From NCBI RefSeq assembly GCF_000737325.1, contig NZ_CP011125.1, forward strand, positions 620,001-684,000: a stretch of DNA of 64,000 nt, written 5' to 3'. The notes beneath the pieces were generated by a model, which worked only from the letters and a program-made list of their open reading frames with translations, searched no databases and was not told the origin of the DNA. Both the position numbers and the translations under genes were made by a program. The stretch is from Sandaracinus amylolyticus (GTDB taxonomy: Bacteria > Myxococcota_A > Polyangia > Polyangiales > Sandaracinaceae). Each line of letters opens with the position of its first letter. Within the stretch, counting starts at the first letter, position 1. Positions 49,381 to 57,330 of the stretch are shown here, piece after piece.

Positions 49381-51030
49381 ATGGCTTCTCGTCTCCATCG
49401 CGCGCGGGCTCTCGGAGCGAGCCCGGTGCCGCTCTTCACGGCGACGTCGCTTCGTGCCGACCCGGCGTTCAGGTTGGCGCTGTCTCGATCACTCCTGGAC
49501 TCGATCGTGAGCGATCAGCGCATGTGGACGCTCGATGCGAGCTACCGCGTCGGGCGCGAGAGCAATTCGATGTGCAGTCCCAAGGGATATCCGTCGCGGC
49601 CGTGGGCGCCTGGGGGCCGCTGCGGGTACTTCGAGATGGACTGTCAGCACTCGATCTACGTGCTCGACGTCCCGTGCACGCTCGCGAACACGAACGAGCT
49701 CCTCTGGCAGTTCCCACGCTACGTGTGGGCGCAGGCAAAGCTGCGCGAGCTGCTCTCGAATCGTCCCGAGGCGTCCTACCCGACGCCGGCGCGCGCGCGG
49801 CAGTGGGCGCGCTGGTGTTGGGACGTGTGCGAGCTGATCTCGCTCGCCGTCTGGTCGACGAACATCCGCGACGCGTACGCCGGCAAGCTCGTACCGGGCT
49901 CGAGCGGGACGCGGCCCGACGTGTGGGATTCGACTCCCTACCTCGACCTCAGCGACGGACCGAAGCTGCGCGCCTTCCGCGAGCGGCTCGCCGGCGAAAA
50001 GACCGAAGCGCGTTATGGCGCGCACGCGAGGTCGGAAGTACGGATGCCCACCAGGTGGCGGCTGTGGAACCGTGTCGTCAATGGACATGGTTGGAAGCGC
50101 GAGAGCAATCGTGTCTTCCTCCAGCCGCCCGAGATTCCGCGCCAGCGCAGCGACTTCTCTCCCGTCGAAGCGTTCTGGCCGAACGCATGGAAGGACGCGA
50201 TCGGCCGACGCCCGGACTCACTCGGATTCGAGAAGCCGTACTACACCGAGAGCCCGCCGACAGATCGGTTCGAGCGCCTCGTGCGGCTCTTCGAGCTGTC
50301 CCGCTCGCCGCGCGCTCTGCTCGTGCCTGTCGAGTACCTGGACGTGCGCAATCGCCCGCAGCAGGGAACCTATCTGAGTCTCGAAGGCTTCGTCGGGTAC
50401 CTCGAGGCGGCCGCGTCCGACTTGGTGATCGATCGCCCGTACGCGCGATGGGTGTCGCACGGTCTGAAGGTCTGGAACGACGCATTCATGCGCCTACCCG
50501 GTGATTACCGTCGGAACCTGCAAGGCAATCTCGACTTCTCACGCGCGCTCGCGACGATGGCGACCGAGGCGCATGCCGACCAGTACTTCCTCGGCGCGCA
50601 CACGGCGCTGAGCGCGACGGGAGCGGTCCTGGCGTCGATACCGTTCGGGCAGATCGCTGCGGTCGGCATCGCCGTAGTCCAGGCGCTCCTCACCGTGCTC
50701 CACGAGGTCTTCAAGGCTCTCGACATCTATGCTCAGGGTGGCGGTGCGATTCCTCCCTGCCCGCCTCCTCCCGTGATCCGAATCATCAAGGGAGGGCAGG
50801 AGTGCAACTGGGACGACCCCGAGCGCGACGGCATGCGCCGGGACGAGCTCGAGTCGGAGGCGCAGCGGCTCTTTCCCGAGCGCTCCCTGCCCGGCAGTTC
50901 CATCTTCACGCTTCCGGTACCGATTCATCCGCCGCGAGGTGGGGCACCTCGTCGAAACCCGAGAGCGACAAACCTCGTGCTCGGAGCTGCCGGCGCCGCG
51001 GCTCTCGTGTACTGGATGAGGCAGAGATGA
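49381..51030 (+). CDS. large tail-anchored protein of the right arm
   Basis: ATG 49381, 549 residues, the biggest right-arm product. Trp/Tyr/Arg-rich soluble part (YPSRPWAPGGRCGYFEMDCQ, WARWCWDVCELISLAVW). A hydrophobic stretch lies near residue 420 (LSATGAVLASIPFGQIAAVGIAVV). The C-terminus ends in a single helix plus basic tail (LVLGAAGAAALVYWMRQR). No family is recognised. Its stop overlaps the next ATG (ATGA). It is a plausible virion membrane or vertex protein. Confidence 0.55.
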   Translation: MASRLHRARALGASPVPLFTATSLRADPAFRLALSRSLLDSIVSDQRMWTLDASYRVGRESNSMCSPKGYPSRPWAPGGRCGYFEMDCQHSIYVLDVPCTLANTNELLWQFPRYVWAQAKLRELLSNRPEASYPTPARARQWARWCWDVCELISLAVWSTNIRDAYAGKLVPGSSGTRPDVWDSTPYLDLSDGPKLRAFRERLAGEKTEARYGAHARSEVRMPTRWRLWNRVVNGHGWKRESNRVFLQPPEIPRQRSDFSPVEAFWPNAWKDAIGRRPDSLGFEKPYYTESPPTDRFERLVRLFELSRSPRALLVPVEYLDVRNRPQQGTYLSLEGFVGYLEAAASDLVIDRPYARWVSHGLKVWNDAFMRLPGDYRRNLQGNLDFSRALATMATEAHADQYFLGAHTALSATGAVLASIPFGQIAAVGIAVVQALLTVLHEVFKALDIYAQGGGAIPPCPPPPVIRIIKGGQECNWDDPERDGMRRDELESEAQRLFPERSLPGSSIFTLPVPIHPPRGGAPRRNPRATNLVLGAAGAAALVYWMRQR

Positions 51031-52136
51031 ATGCGTCGGTTCGGCGCGGCTGTGGATGCGGTGCGACGAGCGCACTTCCTTACCGCACGCCGCAGGAGTA
51101 TCGCGAAGCAGCGAATCGGTTTGTCGCGATCGGCAGCACTCGCGCGCCGAGTGCGCAGCGGGCCGCTTCCGTTGCGTACGCTACGGCTCGCGCATCGCGC
51201 CGCGGAGATGCGCGCGCGGCGCTCGCGGGCCTGCGAGAGCTCCGCGCGCTCGCGGACGCCGAGCAGGACCAGATCCGCACCCTAGAAAGGCAGCTGTCGA
51301 CGCGCGCGGGGACGATCCGCGGCCGCATCCAGATGGTCGCGCAGCTCGCGTCGGGGGTTGCGAACATCATCGGTCTGGCCACGCGCGACCCGAACGTGAT
51401 GAAGGTGATCCGCTGGATCGACTACATCATGGGAGTCAATCCGTCCCCGCCCGAGCAACTGAACTTCCGCGAGCTCGCGGAGTTCTGCCGCGTGTGGAAC
51501 GGTGGGGTGGGCGTTGCGGCGCTCGCCGGCGTGCGCGGCATTGCGGCAGTCGCCGCCGCCGCGGGGGCGGCGACACGCACGTCGTCGCTCGCCGAGCTCG
51601 GCCGCATCGTCAACGAGGTCGCCGGATACGTGGAGATGGCGACACAGCAGATCTGCGCGCTGGCGCAGACGCAGGCGCCCAGCTCGGAGGGCTCCTCGAG
51701 CAATCCGGGCGATGCTCCTCGCCCGCATCCGGCGCCGGACCCGCTCGCCGAGGCACGCCGCCGCTGGCGAATCGCGATGAGCGCTCGGGTTCTCGCAGAA
51801 GCCTTCATCAAGGCGACTCCCAACTCGAGAAACCAACGCATTCGGGAGAATGCGATTCGCAACAACTGCAAGTACGCGTGCGACCTCGAGAACGCGGAAC
51901 GCAGCTACCTGGAAGCGAAACGCGCGGCAGGTCAGGACGCGACAATCGAGAGGTTCTCGAGCACCGTGACTCCGAGCGTGCGTCCTCGTCGGTATGTCGA
52001 CGGCGCGACGGCGCCGAGCGGCTGCACCTGCGGCGGAGGCGCCGACGCGTCGAGAGGCACGGGCAGTGGCGCCGCCGGCGTCGCTGCTGCGGCAGCTGGC
52101 GTTGCCCTCGTTGCGTATCTCTCACTGCGCGCGTGA
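51027..52136 (+). CDS. tail-anchored helical protein
   Basis: ATG 51027 overlaps the preceding stop by 4 bp; 369 residues. Starts with a Cys cluster (RRGCGCGATS), then a long coiled-coil-like helix (LRALADAEQDQIRTLERQLS). Hydrophobic segments follow (IQMVAQLASGVANIIGL, VGVAALAGVRGIAAVAAAAG). It ends with CTCGGG and a final helix GAAGVAAAAAGVALVAYL. No family is recognised. Confidence 0.55.
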   Translation: MNASVRRGCGCGATSALPYRTPQEYREAANRFVAIGSTRAPSAQRAASVAYATARASRRGDARAALAGLRELRALADAEQDQIRTLERQLSTRAGTIRGRIQMVAQLASGVANIIGLATRDPNVMKVIRWIDYIMGVNPSPPEQLNFRELAEFCRVWNGGVGVAALAGVRGIAAVAAAAGAATRTSSLAELGRIVNEVAGYVEMATQQICALAQTQAPSSEGSSSNPGDAPRPHPAPDPLAEARRRWRIAMSARVLAEAFIKATPNSRNQRIRENAIRNNCKYACDLENAERSYLEAKRAAGQDATIERFSSTVTPSVRPRRYVDGATAPSGCTCGGGADASRGTGSGAAGVAAAAAGVALVAYLSLRA

Positions 52137-52150
52137 TCCGCTCGGCCGCA

Positions 52151-52161
52151 GAAACGATTTC
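52151..52161. promoter_or_regulatory. operator-like palindrome 7 (GAAACGATTTC)
   Basis: It lies in the 108-bp gap between 52136 and the small gene at 52245, the largest gap in this part of the right arm. Confidence 0.5.
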
Positions 52162-52244
52162 GCGTCTCGCGACTTTGCTTCGCTCCGAGAAATCTCGAAC
52201 CCTCAGCGATATCGACGCTCGCCAAGCGACGATAGGAGGAGCGA

Positions 52245-52403
52245 ATGACGTACTGCGTGTGGACGAAGTCCAGCCGCGCAACGAAGAAGAAGTCGGTGCG
52301 CTGCGGTCTGTCGAAGGCCGAGGCGCGCGCGGCATTGAAGCGCGCCTTCGCGGCCGGCAAGAAGGTCGGTACCGCGGGCATGTATCGCAAGAAGGGGCGC
52401 TGA
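52245..52403 (+). CDS. 52-residue basic protein
   Basis: A small gene with an excellent AGGAGGA site 3 nt before ATG 52245. The product is Lys/Arg-rich with two Cys (MTYCVWTKSSRATKKKSVRC) and a helical middle (LSKAEARAALKRAFAAGKKV). Its charge suggests nucleic-acid binding; it could condense genomic DNA in a particle. Confidence 0.6.
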   Translation: MTYCVWTKSSRATKKKSVRCGLSKAEARAALKRAFAAGKKVGTAGMYRKKGR

Positions 52404-52405
52404 CG

Positions 52406-52546
52406 GTGAAGGCGCCGAAAAAGACGCGGCGGCGCCTCGGCAAATGCACGTGCGGCAACGTGAAGCGCCGCGGCCGTTGGTACCGATTCTGCTGGGACCG
52501 ACTCGGAATCCGCAGCGTCGAGAGGCTTCCGAGGCGCTCGCGATAG
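52406..52546 (+). CDS. 46-residue basic Cys protein
   Basis: GTG 52406 is 2 bp after the previous stop. The product is very basic with a CTC...C pattern (KAPKKTRRRLGKCTCGNVKR, WYRFCWDRLG). It pairs with the 52-residue protein; both look like small nucleic-acid-binding factors. Confidence 0.55.
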   Translation: MKAPKKTRRRLGKCTCGNVKRRGRWYRFCWDRLGIRSVERLPRRSR

Positions 52547-52559
52547 GAAAGGGACGTCG

Positions 52560-52979
52560 ATGTCGAAGGACAAGCGGAGGCAGGACTGCTGCCCGTGCCC
52601 GCTCACGCTGGCTCGTCAGGCGTTCCGCAGCGCGAAGTCGTGCGAGGAAATGCGCGAGGCCACGAGCGCATTCATGCATGCGGCCTCGGCCGAGCTGAAC
52701 CAGCGGCAGCCCGGGCCTGCGCGTGAACGCTACGAGCGCCTCATCGACGCGGAGTTCGATCGCATGGCGGAGAAGTCCGCTGTCCAGTGCCAGTACGGCC
52801 AGTCGCGAAGCCCTCGCGCCATCGAGGCGATTACTCGATCGCGTCTACGTGTGCGTCAGGCCATCCGGCAGCGCGCACGGGCAGAGGAGCGATCGCGCGC
52901 GCGAATCGATGCTGCGCTCGCCTCGCAGCGAGCGGCGATGACGCTCCGCGGAGCACGACCGCCGCGCGGCAAGCGGTGA
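52560..52979 (+). CDS. helical Cys-containing hypothetical protein
   Basis: ATG 52560 has AGGAAAGGGA upstream; 139 residues. N-terminal Cys cluster (RRQDCCPCPLTLAR), then charged helices (RERYERLIDAEFDRMAEKSA, RQAIRQRARAEERSRARID). No family is recognised. Confidence 0.55.
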   Translation: MSKDKRRQDCCPCPLTLARQAFRSAKSCEEMREATSAFMHAASAELNQRQPGPARERYERLIDAEFDRMAEKSAVQCQYGQSRSPRAIEAITRSRLRVRQAIRQRARAEERSRARIDAALASQRAAMTLRGARPPRGKR

Positions 52980-52986
52980 GCGCGTC

Positions 52987-53190
52987 GTGGCGGAGACCGT
53001 CTATGTGTCTCACCTGCATGCGCGTCTTCGCGCGCTGGGCGCGCAGTTCATGTCGGACCGCAGTTCGGCGCGCGCGCACGTGTACTGGATCGGCGCTTCA
53101 CGTATCTGGGTGAAGGTCGTGAGGCACCCGCACGAGCCGACTGCGGTCGTGCTCACGTTCCATGGCGAGTGTCCGTGCTCGCGCGCGTAG
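52987..53190 (+). CDS. 67-residue hypothetical protein
   Basis: GTG 52987, 8 bp after the previous gene. Beta-rich with several His/Trp (HVYWIGASRIWVKVVRHPHE) and ends in GECPCSRA. No family is recognised. Confidence 0.5.
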   Translation: MAETVYVSHLHARLRALGAQFMSDRSSARAHVYWIGASRIWVKVVRHPHEPTAVVLTFHGECPCSRA

Positions 53191-53200
53191 GAGGTGCGTG

Positions 53201-53545
53201 ATGGCCACGAAAAGACGGCGAAAGCCCGCGGAGATGACGGTCGGCGTGAAGGCACTCGTGCGAGCGCTCGTCGGGAATGAACGCGTCTCGATGCGCGACT
53301 CGGAGGTGCGCACGAAGTTCCGGAAGCGATGCGCGAGGTATGTCGCGAAGCGCGTCATCGACGAATGCGCCGAGTACGCGGTCGCTGTGCATCAGGAGAA
53401 CCGCGGCATCTACGCCGACGTGATGAGCGGGCGTGTCGGTCGCGACCGCGGTCGGGTCCCTTTCGAGGGCGTAGGGGGAGCCCGCCGCGCGCGTACCCCG
53501 CGCCACGCGACTGGCTCGCTCGGTTGCGGTTGTCGCCGCTCGTGA
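53201..53545 (+). CDS. basic hypothetical protein, possibly histone-fold-like
   Basis: ATG 53201 follows GGAGGT by 6 nt; 114 residues. The helical core (VGVKALVRALVGNERVSMRD, then RCARYVAKRVIDECAEYAVAV) with basic ends resembles the length and helix pattern of small histone-like or CopG-like DNA-binding proteins, but no motif fixes this. The last 35 residues are Arg/Gly-rich. Confidence 0.5.
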   Translation: MATKRRRKPAEMTVGVKALVRALVGNERVSMRDSEVRTKFRKRCARYVAKRVIDECAEYAVAVHQENRGIYADVMSGRVGRDRGRVPFEGVGGARRARTPRHATGSLGCGCRRS

Positions 53546-53551
53546 GGCTGC

Positions 53552-54395
53552 ATGTCCATGGATTGCGCGGTGCCCCCGCTCGACCAGGCGGCGACTCGCA
53601 TCGGGCGCGGCTACAACCGCGACCGCACGCGGCGCGATCAGCTGCACGCGGGCATGGACTTCGTCGCGGATGCAGGCACGCCTGTGCTCGCGCCGATCGC
53701 GGGCACAGTCGTGCTCAAGAGCACAGACACCGGTCCACTCGTTCCTCCGCCCGGGCCCGGGGCAGGTGCGGGGCATTGGCGGGTACGGCAATGCACTCGT
53801 GTTGCAGCACGAGCTCGCGCTGCCTGGGCTGCCGGTGCCGTTCTGGACTTCGTACAACCATTTGCGGGAACCGTCGCTCATCGACGTCGGGCAGCGCGTC
53901 GAGTCGCAGGCCCTCATCGGATTCGTCGGAAGCACGACGAACCGTCAGTTCCTCGGGATGGGTGCCCACCTCCATTTCGAAGTGCGCGGGCGACCGTTTC
54001 CCGGCACCCATGCTCGCGACACGATCGATCCGGCGCGACTGTTCGCGGCGCTCGGGATCGACGTCGTCGGCGCCAGGCGCGAAGTCGCGCGCTCAGTTGG
54101 CGGACAGTTGCTCGTGCGAGTTGCAGGCCCGAGTGACTGCTTCCACTCGGATAACGCCGGGCTCGCGCTCGCGTCCCTGCCCGGCGCGCACGTCGACCCG
54201 GAGCGACTCCGTCGGACATACCAGCGCTACGGCTATTCAGGGAACAATCAGAACATCGAATCACCGTCGCTGAGGCCACCCGACTATTCGGGTCAAAGCG
54301 AAGCGGTCGCGGTGAACGGCGACTCCACGGCAGGTGCCGTGGCGAGGCGCGTCGTTGCGATAGCGGGGGCTGGAATCGGCGCCGCTTGGATCTGA
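53552..54395 (+). pseudogene. M23-type endopeptidase with a +1 frameshift
   Basis: Read as one protein this is an M23 (LytM-like) peptidoglycan endopeptidase with C-terminal extension. The first frame starts at ATG 53552 and contains the Zn-binding LHAGMDF motif (H32, D36) and AGTPVLAPIAGTVV. The second frame picks up GIGGYGNALVLQHELALPGL and supplies the second Zn motif HLHFEVRG. It runs on to DPARLF and a C-terminal hydrophobic helix near 54340-54380. The frames join at a G run (53759-53762) in a CCCGGGCCCGGGG context: one extra base. It may be a true inactivating mutation, a sequencing error in a GC run, or programmed slippage. Neither half alone has a full Zn site. Confidence 0.75.
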
Positions 54396-54424
54396 CGTCG
54401 ATGGGTCCGGCCAGGAGAGACGAG

Positions 54425-54985
54425 ATGACGACCTATGCGGAGCTCGACGAGAGCGCGGTCGAGGCGAGCGAGGTGACGCCCGCACGTCGCGTTCAGGCGC
54501 GCGCGATGTGTGCGTCGACGCGAGCCGAGTATCGATGGCTGCTCGTCGACGTCTGCGCGCGTCGGCGCGCGGGCGCGCGCCCGATGGAGAAGATCTCCAC
54601 TTCCCGAGATGCGGCCCGCGTCTGCCGCGAGTTCGTGAACCAGAGTGCACTCGTGCAGGAGCTCTTCGGAGTGCTCTGTCTCGACACGAAGAATCGCCCC
54701 GTCGGATTCGCAATACCGCATGCGGGCGGGCTCGACGCGTCAATTGTCGACGTGAAGACGGTTTTCAAGCCCGCCTTGCTCATCCCGGCCGCGTCCGTCG
54801 TGCTCTGTCACAATCACCCGAGCGGTGATCCGAGACCGAGCGCCGACGATGTGGCGCTCACCCGCCGGCTGCTCGTCGCAAGCGAGTATCTCGGCGTGCG
54901 CCTCCTCGACCACGTCATCCTCGGAGAGGACGACCAGTACTTCTCGTTCATCGATGCGGGGCTGCTCGGGGGAGTCACGGCATGA
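54425..54985 (+). CDS. RadC-like JAB/MPN-domain protein
   Basis: ATG 54425, 186 residues. JAMM metal motif intact: CHNHPSGDPRPSADD, preceded by VDVKTVFKPALLIPAASVVL and followed by LLDHVILGEDDQYFSFIDAG. RadC-family proteins are frequent in mobile elements; their molecular role is disputed. The N-terminal half lacks the helix-hairpin-helix of full-length RadC and is replaced by a short unrelated helical region. Its stop overlaps the next ATG by 4 bp. Confidence 0.88.
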   Translation: MTTYAELDESAVEASEVTPARRVQARAMCASTRAEYRWLLVDVCARRRAGARPMEKISTSRDAARVCREFVNQSALVQELFGVLCLDTKNRPVGFAIPHAGGLDASIVDVKTVFKPALLIPAASVVLCHNHPSGDPRPSADDVALTRRLLVASEYLGVRLLDHVILGEDDQYFSFIDAGLLGGVTA

Positions 54986-55290
54986 ACCCTCTGCTTCTCG
55001 TTCTCGCGGCCGCATTCCTCATCGGCGTGAGCGTGCCGGGCCTCGTTGTGATCCTGCGAGCGCCCGATGCGATACAGGCGCTCGTGCGCGCCGGCGTCAA
55101 GCCGTGGGCATGCGACCTCTGCATGTGCCTATGGACAACGTTCAGTCTCGTCGCGCTCGCCGCTGCATCTCTCGGTGAGCCGCGCGTGCTGCTGGCTGCG
55201 GGACCGAGCTACACGCTCAGTCTCCTGGTGCTCCGAGTGGTCCAGGCGCCGTACGGCGCCAGCTCGCCGACGAAGCCGCCGGACCTCTGA
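54982..55290 (+). CDS. small membrane protein
   Basis: ATG 54982 overlaps the RadC-like stop (ATGA); 102 residues. Three hydrophobic helices: LLLVLAAAFLIGVSVPGLVVIL, then CLWTTFSLVALAAASLG, then SYTLSLLVLRVV. A CDLCMC motif lies at the entry of the second helix, as in the DUF1360-type phage membrane proteins. Position beside wall hydrolases makes a holin-like role possible. Confidence 0.55.
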   Translation: MNPLLLVLAAAFLIGVSVPGLVVILRAPDAIQALVRAGVKPWACDLCMCLWTTFSLVALAAASLGEPRVLLAAGPSYTLSLLVLRVVQAPYGASSPTKPPDL

Positions 55291-55343
55291 CTGGCCGCTA
55301 CAGGCCAGACCGGACGATCGAACACGACGTATCCGGACGCCCT

Positions 55344-56000
55344 ATGACGACGAATATGATCTCGTCTGCGGACGGCTGGGCATACGCGCTCACGCCAAAC
55401 GACAAGCTGTGGGCCGCGCGCATGATCGCCGGGGAGGGTGGCGATCCGACTGCCGTGCTCTGGACGATGGCCTCGCGTTTCGCGCTGCTGAGAAATACGT
55501 ACGGTACGTTCACGTCCCTGCTTCGCGCGTACTCGCAGCCCATCAATCCGGCCTGGTCGCGCGAAGGAGCCTTCTGCCGCCCCGGAAGCGAAGCGCACGC
55601 AACGGCCGCGTGTGCCGAGTCGCTCCTCGCCAGACGCTCGCGCGTCTCGGCGCTCTCTCTGGCGCAGCTCGTTCGCGAGGGTGCGGTCGTGGAGCGCTGG
55701 GCTCGGGGCGAGTTCTTGAACCCCGTCCCGCGAGCGGTCCACTTCGCGTCACCTGGTGTCGCTCGCTCGTGTTTGCGTCGCGGCGCCTGCACGCGGGTTA
55801 TCGCCCGGAGCGGCAATTGGCATCTCAGCACCGCCGAGAGCGACACCTGGCCCACTCACTTCGTCAGCGTCGGCGGCGCCGGGGACGGGGGACGACCGCG
55901 TCGTCGAGTCGGCGCGGTCTGCATCGTCACGGTAGGCGGACTCGCATGGTGGGTGTGGTCGCATCGCAGAGGCCCGGTCCCCACGCGCGCGGCCCTCTGA
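55344..56000 (+). CDS. SleB-like wall hydrolase with C-terminal membrane anchor
   Basis: The 218 residues show a wall-hydrolase-like N-terminal region (LWAARMIAGEGGDPTAVLWT, with Glu in the expected position). Cys residues and a basic stretch follow. A C-terminal helix (VGAVCIVTVGGLAWWVW) precedes a short basic tail. The family acts on peptidoglycan; release from or entry into the host are the likely uses. Assignment rests on a short motif. Confidence 0.5.
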   Translation: MTTNMISSADGWAYALTPNDKLWAARMIAGEGGDPTAVLWTMASRFALLRNTYGTFTSLLRAYSQPINPAWSREGAFCRPGSEAHATAACAESLLARRSRVSALSLAQLVREGAVVERWARGEFLNPVPRAVHFASPGVARSCLRRGACTRVIARSGNWHLSTAESDTWPTHFVSVGGAGDGGRPRRRVGAVCIVTVGGLAWWVWSHRRGPVPTRAAL

Positions 56001-56065
56001 CGTGGCTCCGTCGTGACGGCTTCTGCGTCGCGGGATCATCGGGTTCCACCACGCACCGAGCCACA

Positions 56066-56533
56066 CTATCCCGCGCGGTCAAGCCGGCCAACGACGTCCT
56101 CATACTGACAGAACTCGATGGCGTACGGCCGCTGTGGCAGTTGGCTGAACGCGGAGACCAGAGCATCGACTATCCGCTCACAGGCAGGCTCAATCAGCGC
56201 TACGTCCTCATTAGGATCCTGCGAGAATCTCTCCCACGCCGCAGCGAGTCCAGGCCAATTCACCTGGAAGTTCGCGCGGACTGCCGCCTGACCGCCCCGG
56301 AAGAAAATCACCACGCGAGCGGTATCGGCCCAAAGCTCCACGCGAAGCGTGCCCCAGGTCTTGGGTGCCTGATGTTTCAACAGCTCTCGTCCTACAAACG
56401 ACACAATCGCCGACGCCGAGTCGCGCAGGGACTCGTTCGACGAGTCGTCGCCGATGCTGTCGTAGTAGAGGACGCCATCCGAGGCAGCGATGCTCGACCA
56501 TTTCATCTCCATCACCGTGCCCCACCTTGCCAT
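56066..56533 (-). CDS. hypothetical protein
   Basis: The 155 residues start at ATG 56531-56533. The mixed alpha/beta protein is acidic (ASDGVLYYDSIGDDSSNESL, PNEDVALIEPACERIVDALV) with no signal. It is the only minus-strand gene in the last 11 kb of the element, divergent from the SGNH gene across 34 bp. No family is recognised; it could be a later insertion. Confidence 0.5.
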   Translation of the reverse strand: MARWGTVMEMKWSSIAASDGVLYYDSIGDDSSNESLRDSASAIVSFVGRELLKHQAPKTWGTLRVELWADTARVVIFFRGGQAAVRANFQVNWPGLAAAWERFSQDPNEDVALIEPACERIVDALVSAFSQLPQRPYAIEFCQYEDVVGRLDRAG

Positions 56534-56567
56534 GCCTGAGCTCCTCCGCGAAGCCAGTTAGTACGCC

Positions 56568-57173
56568 ATGGCAATCGAAGCAGCGTTCATCGGCGACAGT
56601 CAGGCCGGCGGGCTGGCGGCGGTGCTCCGTCGCGAGCTGGCGCGGCGCGGCGTCGACGTGATCGCGAGCGAGCACCGGAATGGCGCGAGCACGCGCGTCC
56701 TCGTGCAAAGCGGCGTCCTCGCGCGAGCGCTCCGTGCGCGCCCTGCGGTCCTCATCGTCGCAGCAGGTGGCAACGACACGACAGCGGCTGCCTCGACATG
56801 GTCGGACGTCGTAGATCGCGCGCTACGCGCAGGCGTGCGGCGCGTCGTGTGGATCGGCCCACCTGCGTCCTTCCCGCACGGCACGCAGCGCGACGCCGAG
56901 CGCGCGGCCGTGAGCGAGCTACAGGCGGCAACGTTCGCGAGAACTCTCGGCGTCGCTTGGATCAGCGGGCGCGCGACTGCGAACGGGATCCCTCGTCGCG
57001 ACGAGGTTCATTTCGACTCGGCTGGATATGCAGGCTGGGCCGCAAGGCTCGCACCCCACATTGCGGCGGCGCTCCGATTGCGATCTGCTCATTGGAGCGC
57101 GGTCGGAGTTGTGGTCGCGATATGTTGTTGGATGGCGCTTACCGCGCCGGGCCGGTTTGCTGTCACAAGGTAA
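56568..57173 (+). CDS. SGNH/GDSL-type hydrolase with C-terminal anchor
   Basis: The 201 residues show block I (FIGDSQAGG, catalytic Ser), block III (AAGGNDTTA) and block V (RDEVHFDSAGYAGWA, catalytic Asp and His). The last 30 residues form a hydrophobic helix (VGVVVAICCWMALTA) with a basic end. SGNH enzymes cleave ester bonds, for example O-acetyl groups on sugars. As with other products here the tail would hold it in a membrane. It is the last gene of the + strand run. Confidence 0.75.
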   Translation: MAIEAAFIGDSQAGGLAAVLRRELARRGVDVIASEHRNGASTRVLVQSGVLARALRARPAVLIVAAGGNDTTAAASTWSDVVDRALRAGVRRVVWIGPPASFPHGTQRDAERAAVSELQAATFARTLGVAWISGRATANGIPRRDEVHFDSAGYAGWAARLAPHIAAALRLRSAHWSAVGVVVAICCWMALTAPGRFAVTR

Positions 57174-57330
57174 TTCGTGCCGGGCTAACTAGTAGCCACG
57201 CAAGACCGCGAAACACCTTTACGTAACATCAGTCGGCGGTTGGGATCGTCTCTTGTCGGCCCAGCTGGCGCCTGAAAGGCAACCTGACACGTCCCTGACG
57301 GCACGTCGCCCGACACGTTCGCCGCGGCCG

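Larger units (their letters stand above)
31178..57173. mobile_element. phage-like element without tailed-phage genes
   Basis: Compact genes with many 4-bp overlaps, a ParB-like gene, a Gp88-like gene, a helicase, a second integrase, RadC and two wall hydrolases indicate a phage or plasmid-phage. I see no terminase, portal, tail, baseplate or HK97 capsid protein, and no conjugation genes. At least five products carry C-terminal membrane anchors. The ends are not defined: left is set at the integrase remnant, right at the last gene of the + strand run. A recurring palindrome (AAAC-S-R-TTT) marks several of its promoter gaps. Confidence 0.6.

Noticed and set aside
51110-51122. Further copy of the palindrome (AATCGGTTTG)
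   Set aside because: It lies inside a coding region and is not symmetric.
31178-57173. Integrative conjugative element
   Set aside because: No relaxase, coupling protein or type IV secretion genes are visible.
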